From Heloderma charlesbogerti (lineage: Eukaryota > Chordata > Lepidosauria > Squamata > Helodermatidae), in NCBI GenBank assembly GCA_026122225.1, contig JANEZZ010001959.1:2861501-2925500 (forward strand): 64,000 bases of DNA, written 5' to 3'. A program made the position numbers and the translations under genes. Position 1 is the first letter of the stretch. Every line of letters begins with the position of its first letter. The notes under the pieces are model-generated. The model made no database searches. It saw only the letters and a list, made by a program, of their open reading frames with translations, and was not told the DNA's origin. Below, in pieces: positions 58,214 through 64,000 of this stretch.

Positions 58214-59184
58214 TAGGGATGTACGGAAGTCACTTACCTGTTCGCGGATTATGTTTATGGTGGGGAGGCGTTCTGTCCCTCCCCCCGGAATCCTCGACGG
58301 GGAGGGAGGCGCTCTGTTCCTTCTCCCCGGAATCCTCCGCAGCCGGCTGTGCTCTGCGGCAGCTCTGCAGAGCAGCCAGCCAGGCCCGGCCAGGCCAGAG
58401 CCATCTGCAGCTGGATTTCTGGCCGCGGAGGGCTCTGGGTAAAAAAACAAACAAAAAACTCCCGCGTACACAAATGGCGGTGGCTACAGCTGCCGCCATT
58501 TGCGTTCCTTATTTTTGCCCTCTTAATCTACGTAAATATTTATGTAGACAATGACGGCGAAAATAAAGGGGAACGCAAATAGTGTAGCGGGTGCTATTTG
58601 CGTCCCTTTTTGATTTGCCGTTTTAGCCTATGTAAATATTTACGTAGGATAAAATGGTGAATCAAAAAGGGATGCAAATAGTGCCCGCTACGCTATTTGC
58701 GTTCCCCTTTATTTTCGCCGTCATAGTCTATGTAAATATTTACGTAGACTAAGACGGCCAAAAATAAGGAACACAAATGGCGGCGGCTGTAGCCACTGCC
58801 ATTTGCGTACACGTTTTTTTTTTTTAACCCACCCAGCTGTGATAGGCTACATAAATCTTTACATAGCCTATCACATCGTGTGTTTTTTTTTTAAACCTAG
58901 CCATGATAGGCTACGTAAATCTTTAATTAGCCTATCAAGTCTTTTTTTTTACAAGACTGGAAATGGTGGCGGCGGCAGCCGGTCAGAAGACCAGCTGCCG
59001 CAGCTGCTGCCACCACTGCCGGAGCCGCCGCCACCCAGAAGATCCGCCCCAGGTGAGTCTCATCCCGGGGCGGATCCGAGGGGGGACGCGGGGGGGCAGG
59101 CCGTTCTGCCACAGATTTCGGGGGGCTGAATGCACTGGCATTCGGCCTCACCAAGATCCGTGGCGGAATTCTCTGCCATCCCTA
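58214..59184. mobile_element. Modular-palindrome hAT-type element
   Basis: It starts TAGGGATGTACGGAAG and ends TCTCTGCCATCCCTA. The core, about 58467-58810, is one inverted repeat centred at about 58638, with TCTACGTAAATATTTA, TAGCCTATGTAAA and CGCAAATAGTGTAGC modules. Two further GATAGGCTAC palindromes lie at about 58840-58875 and 58902-58940. Donor-like motifs face outward at 58232-58240 (ACTTACCTG, minus) and 59050-59058 (CAGGTGAGT, plus). The target duplication is unclear (CAGAAATG against CGAGAAAA). Confidence 0.88.
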
Positions 59185-59326
59185 CGAGAAAATGTACTGT
59201 TTTCCAAAATCCTGCTGAAATTTTCCAAGGGTTTTTACCAAGTTCAAATGCATTGTTTTGCCAAGCGCAAACTGGCCTAACTTGCCAGTTAGAAACAGAG
59301 TGAACTACGGCAAGATTACTAGAAAG

Positions 59327-60054
59327 TAGGGACGTACGAATCCCTTACCTGGCTCTGCGCAGGGGCATCCACGGTGGGGGGGGAAGCACTCCATCCCTCC
59401 CCCTGGAATCCTGCCCAGCCAGCTCCACTCCACGGCCAAGCTGCGGAGCCGCCGGCCAGCTCTGGCCGCTCACAGCCAGGCATCCAGTCGCTGGGCAGCC
59501 CTGCAGGGACGCAAATGGCGGCTGTCGTAGCCACTGCCATTTGCATCCCTGTATTGAGCTGTGATAGGTTACATAAATATTTACATAGCCTATCATGGCA
59601 GGGGGAATTCCCCCCCCCCCGCCGTGATAGGCTATGTAAATACTTACGTAGCCTATCACGGCAGGGGGAAAAAAACCCCAGCGTACGCAAATTGCGGTAG
59701 CCGCCGCCATTTGCGTACGCTGAGTTCCCCCCTCTGCCATGATAGGCTACGTAAATACTTACGTAGCCTATCATGGCCTCCGCAGGGATGCCATTTGCGT
59801 CCCTGCAGAGGCCGTGATAGGCTACATAAGTATTTACGTAGCCTATCATGGCTTGAAGAGGAGGAAGCGAATGGCAGCCGCAGGATGGCCGCCATTTGCA
59901 AAGCAGCACGGATGGGAGCAGGTAAGTGCTCCGTTTCGCGTGCCTTTTGTGGGTTGGGGGGGCGGGGGCTTCATTCTGCGATGGATTTCGGGGGGCTGAA
60001 TGCACTGGCATTCGGCCTCACCGAGATCCATCGCGGAATTCTCTGACATCCCTA
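59327..60054. mobile_element. Modular-palindrome hAT-type element
   Basis: It starts TAGGGACGTACGAATC and ends TCTCTGACATCCCTA, with a perfect 8-bp duplication, CTAGAAAG, at 59319-59326 and 60055-60062. Four palindromes of about 40 bases lie at about 59556-59596, 59622-59663, 59736-59777 and 59812-59853. The two inner ones flank a CGTACGCAAATTGCGG-type centre near 59699. Donor-like motifs face outward at 59344-59352 (minus) and 59919-59927 (CAGGTAAGT, plus). Confidence 0.92.
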
Positions 60055-60235
60055 CTAGAAAGAGATCCCACTTCCTTCCTCATCCACTGATGATACTACT
60101 GTAATGCTGCTTTAGAGCTGTCAGTTGCCTTTATATTGGCCTCACAAAAAATGCACAACACAAGATAATAAAATTATACTATAAAATATCTAATATACAA
60201 TTTTTGAAACAATTTAAACAGATAAACCGTTTATA

Positions 60236-60728
60236 TTTATTTATTTATTTATTTATTTTCTATACCACCCAATAGCCGAAGCTCTCTGGGCAGTTCACAA
60301 AAATTAAAACCAAATGGCAGACAGTAAAACAATTTGAAATATATAGAACATTAAAACCACAATATAACAATACAACCACAATAAAATCTAGCAGCTGTGC
60401 AGGAATTTAAAATACAGATTTAAAACAGCAAAGCTAAAAGTCTAGAAAGCTAAAATGCTAAAATGCCTGGGAAAATAAAAAGGTCTTCACCTGGCGCCAA
60501 AAGGAATACAATGTAGGTGCTGGGTGAACCTCACTAGGGAGTTCATTCCACAGCCAGAGTGCCACAGCAGAAAAAGCCCTCCTCCTATTAACCACCACCC
60601 ACCTCACTTCCTTTGGCAGGGGCTCACGGAGAAGGGCTGCTGAGGATGATCTTAAGGTCCGGGCAGGCACATATGGGAGGAAGCGATCTTTCAGATAACC
60701 TGGCCCCAAGCCGTTAAGGGCTTTGAAA
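60236..60728 (-). pseudogene. L2 LINE 3' part
   Basis: On the minus strand the C-terminal L2 coding end reads FKALNGLGPGYLKDRFLPYV and RAFSAVALWLWNELPSE, followed by the tail and (TTAT)n at 60236-60262. Only the last 170 or so codons remain. Confidence 0.88.
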
Positions 60729-61650
60729 TTTATTAAATTTCTCAATCGCCCATCTGGCTGGTCATCTGGCCACTCTGGGCGATGTACAATAATTAGGGAT
60801 GTGCAAAAGTCACTTACCTTTTTGCAGGGGTGATTCGCGGTGGGGGAGAGACACTCCGCACCTCCCCCCGAAATCCTAACCCGGCTGGCTCCGCTTCGTG
60901 GCAACTCCATGGAGCCACCGGCCGGGTGCATTTGCAGGCGTGTGGAGCCTGCGGACACAAATGGCAGCGCCTATGGTGGCTGCCATTTACAATCATGTTT
61001 TTGGCAGTGATAGGCTACATAAATATTTATATAGCCTATCATGGCAAAAGGCAGGGGTGCAAATGCTGTGATAGGCTATGTAAATATTTACGTAGCCTAT
61101 CACAGCCTCCACAGGGATGCAAATGGCGTCCCTGTGCTAGCCATGATAGGCTACGTAAGTATTTACGTAGCCTATCATGGGAAAAATCGTAAAGCGAATG
61201 GCGGCCACAGATGCAGCCGCCATTCGCAAAGCAGCGCGAATGGCACCAGGTAAGTGCGCCGTTTCTTGCACCTTTCGCGGGGTGGTGGGGTGGGGGGCTT
61301 CGTTCCGCCACGGATTTCGGGGGGCTGAATGCACTGGCATTCGGCCTCACTAAGATCTGTGGTGGAATTCTCTGACATCCCTAACAGCAATACAATTTAA
61401 AACAGTAAAATAAGATACTGGACCTGATAGAAACAACTGACACAAATACCCCATCATATGCCATCAAGTGCCTGGGAGGAGAGGACAGTCTCAACCTGGT
61501 GCTGAAAAGATGACAGTGTTGGTGTCAGGTAGACCTCAATGGGGAAAGCATTCCATAATCAGGCAGGCACCCCTGAGAAGGCCCTCTCCCCTGTTGGCAC
61601 CTTCCAAGCCTCCCTTGAAGGAGGCACTTGAAGGAAGGCCTCTGAAGTTG
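60729..61650 (-). mobile_element. Second L2-like LINE 3' fragment, interrupted
   Basis: Tail sequence (ATTGAGAAATTTAATAAATT and GCCCAGAGTGGCCAG on the minus strand) is at 60729-60785. It continues after the hAT insertion at 61384 with 'acaatttaaaacagtaaaat' and a coding-end remnant to about 61650. It belongs to a different L2-like subfamily from its neighbour. Confidence 0.65.
60794..61383. mobile_element. Modular-palindrome hAT-type element
   Basis: It starts TAGGGATGTGCAAAAG and ends TCTCTGACATCCCTA. The flanking 8-mers ACAATAAT and ACAGCAAT match at six of eight positions. Three palindromes lie at about 61005-61045, 61066-61106 and 61140-61181. Donor-like motifs face outward at 60812-60820 (minus) and 61247-61255 (CAGGTAAGT, plus). 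Confidence 0.88.
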
Positions 61651-61920
61651 CTCATATTCAGGTAAGTTCAGGTCGGGAGAGGTGCTCCATCAGGTAGTAT
61701 AGTTACCTGTGGTTGTTTAGATCATAGTATATTATTTATTTCTGTGACTCCCTCAAATTATATAATTGTATTCACAGCTTTTCTCTCTTCTTTCTTTCCC
61801 CCACTGTCATCATGTTTCCAGTCTCTCCAAAATGATAATACATGCTCTTTAAAAAATAAATAAATAAAAAGTTGGAACTCTATGCTATTTTGATAATTAA
61901 TTTACTTCCCTGTACTGGTA

Positions 61921-62300
61921 GTGGGAGGGCCACGTGTCCCACTTTACAGAGGGCAGTCCTCTATTTGAAGGGCATTTGGAGGACAGTCCTCTATTTGAAG
62001 CAACCCTTTGTTTGTCCAGTCCAAGTCAGGTTTAAAGATAAAGCACTAAAAGAAGGGGAGAGCAGGGACCTTGAAGTTGCTCATCCCCAGTGCCTGGACT
62101 GCAGACTGAGTGAACAGGCACACAGGTCACCTGGCAGATTTATTGTATTTCTGTTTGAATGATAGTAATTCTTTCTAAATTTGCATCTACATATATCAAG
62201 TTGCAAGTGCAAATTTAATGCAAATCTCTATCCTCTTTTGTTCTCTTTTTGGGTAATGCATTTCCTCTTTTTTGGCAATGGGTAAGTGGTCATCTGCAGC
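61921..62300. mobile_element. TA-flanked DNA element (TAGGGTGGCCA family)
   Basis: It shares GGGCCACGTGTCCC, a repeated 'cagtcctctatttgaag' (two copies 35 bases apart), 'cacacaggtcacctgg' and 'gatgcatttcctctttt'-like words with the other copies. The right edge is approximate. Confidence 0.6.
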
Positions 62301-62745
62301 TGGTAGCCAGCTACAGATTTAGACAGGCCTTGGGCAGGGATCCTCTCTCAGTAGGCTTGCTTTTTCCTTATTGCTGCTGCTGCCAGCAGCTACTGTTTCT
62401 CCTCCCTGCCACTACTACCTGCTCACTTGCCAGGGAGAGAGCTGATAGGTGACGGAGTCAATGACACTGAGTTGAGCAGCAGACAGCTCCTCCTTGTTTC
62501 CAGAGTCATTGGCTCACCTGCCCCCTTTGGGTCATGGAAAAATGAAACCCAGCGAGAAGCATAGGCTCTTGGTGGTGGCAGCTCACGTGTAGTGCCATTG
62601 ACCGCAGTCAGTGCATGTCAACCCCCCATGCTGGCTCTGGCTGGTGGGATGAACCATTAGAAAGTCATTTGATGTTGCAAAATGTACAGGAACAGCAGCC
62701 ATTCATGCTTCGTGTGATGTGAGAAATTGAAATACATGTGATTTA
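62301..62745. other. No gene recognised
   Basis: Unclassified sequence. Confidence 0.5.
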
Positions 62746-62964
62746 AGGTGGCCACGTCTCCTCTTTTACAGAGGACCATCCTCTATTTGAAGGGCTGACA
62801 GAGGACCATCGATTCAAAGGCATCCTCTAGTTGAACGGCTGTCTGGTCCAGTTCTGGTTCAGCAAAAAGAACTATGAGAACTGTTGCCCACCAACAGTTC
62901 GCACCTGATTAGCAGACTGAGCAGGCAGGCACACAAGTCACCTGGTCACAGCCTTGCACACTAC

Positions 62965-63417
62965 AGTGAGGCGTGCTGCTTCGGGGGCAGGCGCCATTCC
63001 ATCGAGGGTGAGCTGTTCCACCTGCTCCCTCACCCCCCCCCACCTGGAGACTTTAAAAGCAAGGCTGGAGCTGCAGCTTGGGAGGCTCTGCTTCGGGGAG
63101 GCACTGTTCCAACCAAGGCATTTTTCCCCCTCGTCATCTGCTCTGCCCATCCCCCCACCTGGGAAATCTTTTAAGGAGCCCTGGATTACTCTGGCTTTAC
63201 TCTGGCATTTTTGCTGACGGGTTTTTGTTTTGGGATATGTGTGTTCGGGCTGCAGGGTTTTTAGTTGTTTTAGTTTGAAACAGCTGTTGTGAGATTTTTG
63301 CTTTAAACTTGCATTTAGAGTACTGTTTGAATATTGTATCTGTATATTTTTGTGAGCCACTTGCGGGGCCTGTTGGCCGACAGGTGGCGTAGAAATAAAG
63401 CATAACCTAACCTAACG
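62965..63417 (+). mobile_element. Unclassified retroposon-like insert
   Basis: GC-rich at its left, it ends with GAGCCACTTGCGGGGCC, GTGGCGTAGAAATAAAGC and ATAACCTAACCTAAC. The ending resembles a LINE or SINE 3' tail, but I do not recognise the family. Confidence 0.45.
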
Positions 63418-63508
63418 TTGTTGTTGTTGTTGTTCAGTCGTTCAGTCGTGTCCGACTCTTCATGACCCCATGGACCATAGCACACCAGGCCTTCCTGTCC
63501 TGCGCACT
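63418..63508 (-). mobile_element. 5'-truncated BovB copy, inverted
   Basis: (GTT)n then CAGTCGTTCAGTCGTGTCCG is the reverse complement of the BovB 3' end. No clear target duplication was found. Confidence 0.9.
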
Positions 63509-63666
63509 CTTCTATTTCAATTATAATAATTTCTAAATGTGCACCTATACATACAAATTAGCACATGTATTTCTTTTATGAAAATCACTATCCTCTTCTG
63601 TCATTTTTTTTTTTTTGGTGATGCATTTCCTTCTCTTTGGCGATTCACAGCAACCAATGGCCACCC

Positions 63667-64000
63667 GTGTGTGTGTGCGCGTGTGTGGGAGTGCGAGCGA
63701 GAAACCCTGTGGCTGTTTATATCATAGCATATGATTTATTTCTGTTACGCCCTCAGTTTATATCATTGTGTTCACGCCTTTTCATTTCTTTCTCCCCCCT
63801 GTCACCATGTTTCCAGTCTCTCCAAAGTGATAATGCATGTTTTTCCACATCACATCACATTATACTTACTGACTATTCTTTCAAGACTCACTTTCTGTAA
63901 TTTTTCCGTAGTCTGATCAAAGCAACTTTTTAATGTTTTCTTGGTACGTTAGCACTGTGAAATTGCTGCTAACTGTATCAGCTAATTAGCAACTCCTTAA
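63667..64000. other. No gene recognised
   Basis: A short (GT)n stretch lies at 63668-63685; the rest is AT-rich and unclassified. Confidence 0.5.

Larger units (their letters stand above)
62746..63665. mobile_element. TA-flanked DNA element, interrupted
   Basis: The left part (to about 62962) and right part (from about 63510) align with the copy at 45504-45899. The right end AATGGCCACCC matches the inverted left end AGGTGGCCACGTCTCC. Between them lie an unclassified insert and a BovB fragment. Confidence 0.65.

Noticed and set aside
59319..60011. 230-residue open frame on the minus strand
   Set aside because: It is generated by the palindromic modules of the hAT-type element and recurs in other members on either strand.

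Overview
The window looks like intergenic or intronic DNA from a vertebrate nuclear genome, most likely a squamate reptile. I found no host exon, rRNA gene or functional tRNA gene. The squamate call rests on the repeats: a full-length BovB (RTE) LINE, its partner Sauria-type SINE with the same 3' end, many CR1 and L2 LINE pieces with lizard-like 3' ends, a 5S-rRNA/CR1 composite SINE, and very many short non-autonomous DNA transposons. The species cannot be fixed from this alone.

Layout. 0.6-3.3 kb: two hAT-type elements, an L2 tail, a small palindromic MITE and a TA-flanked element. 3.76-7.0 kb: the only long open reading frame, a full-length BovB with a perfect 12-bp target duplication; one endonuclease active-site position reads His instead of Asp. 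8.9-11.1 kb: a 2.2-kb hAT-type element carrying an LTR and a CR1 fragment. 11.5-25.8 kb: mostly unique AT-rich DNA with LTR-like, CR1, L2 and hAT pieces. 26.1-28.1 kb: three 5'-truncated BovB copies and one Sauria SINE, all with clear target duplications. 30-32.5 kb: CR1 fragments. 33-37.9 kb: hAT elements and MITEs. 39.2-45 kb: MITEs, CR1 and L2 pieces, and a 5S/CR1 SINE. 46.7-51.3 kb and 58.2-61.4 kb: two dense clusters of one unusual hAT-type family, including a three-deep nest. 61.9-63.7 kb: two TA-flanked elements, one interrupted by later insertions.

The most striking structure is that hAT-type family. Its members begin TAGGG(A/C)TG, end in the inverted form (CATCCCTA or GCACAGCCCTA), and usually have an 8-bp target duplication. 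Many are built from short palindromes (half-site TGATAGGCTACGTAAA) and longer ones around CGCAAATGGCGGC, arranged inside element-scale inverted repeats. Nearly all also carry a near-consensus 5' splice-donor motif (CAGGTAAGT or similar) close to each end, pointing outward. None encodes a recognisable transposase, so movement must depend on a transposase encoded elsewhere. BovB probably supplied the enzymes for the Sauria SINE, and CR1 those for the 5S/CR1 SINE; both are inferred from shared 3' ends.
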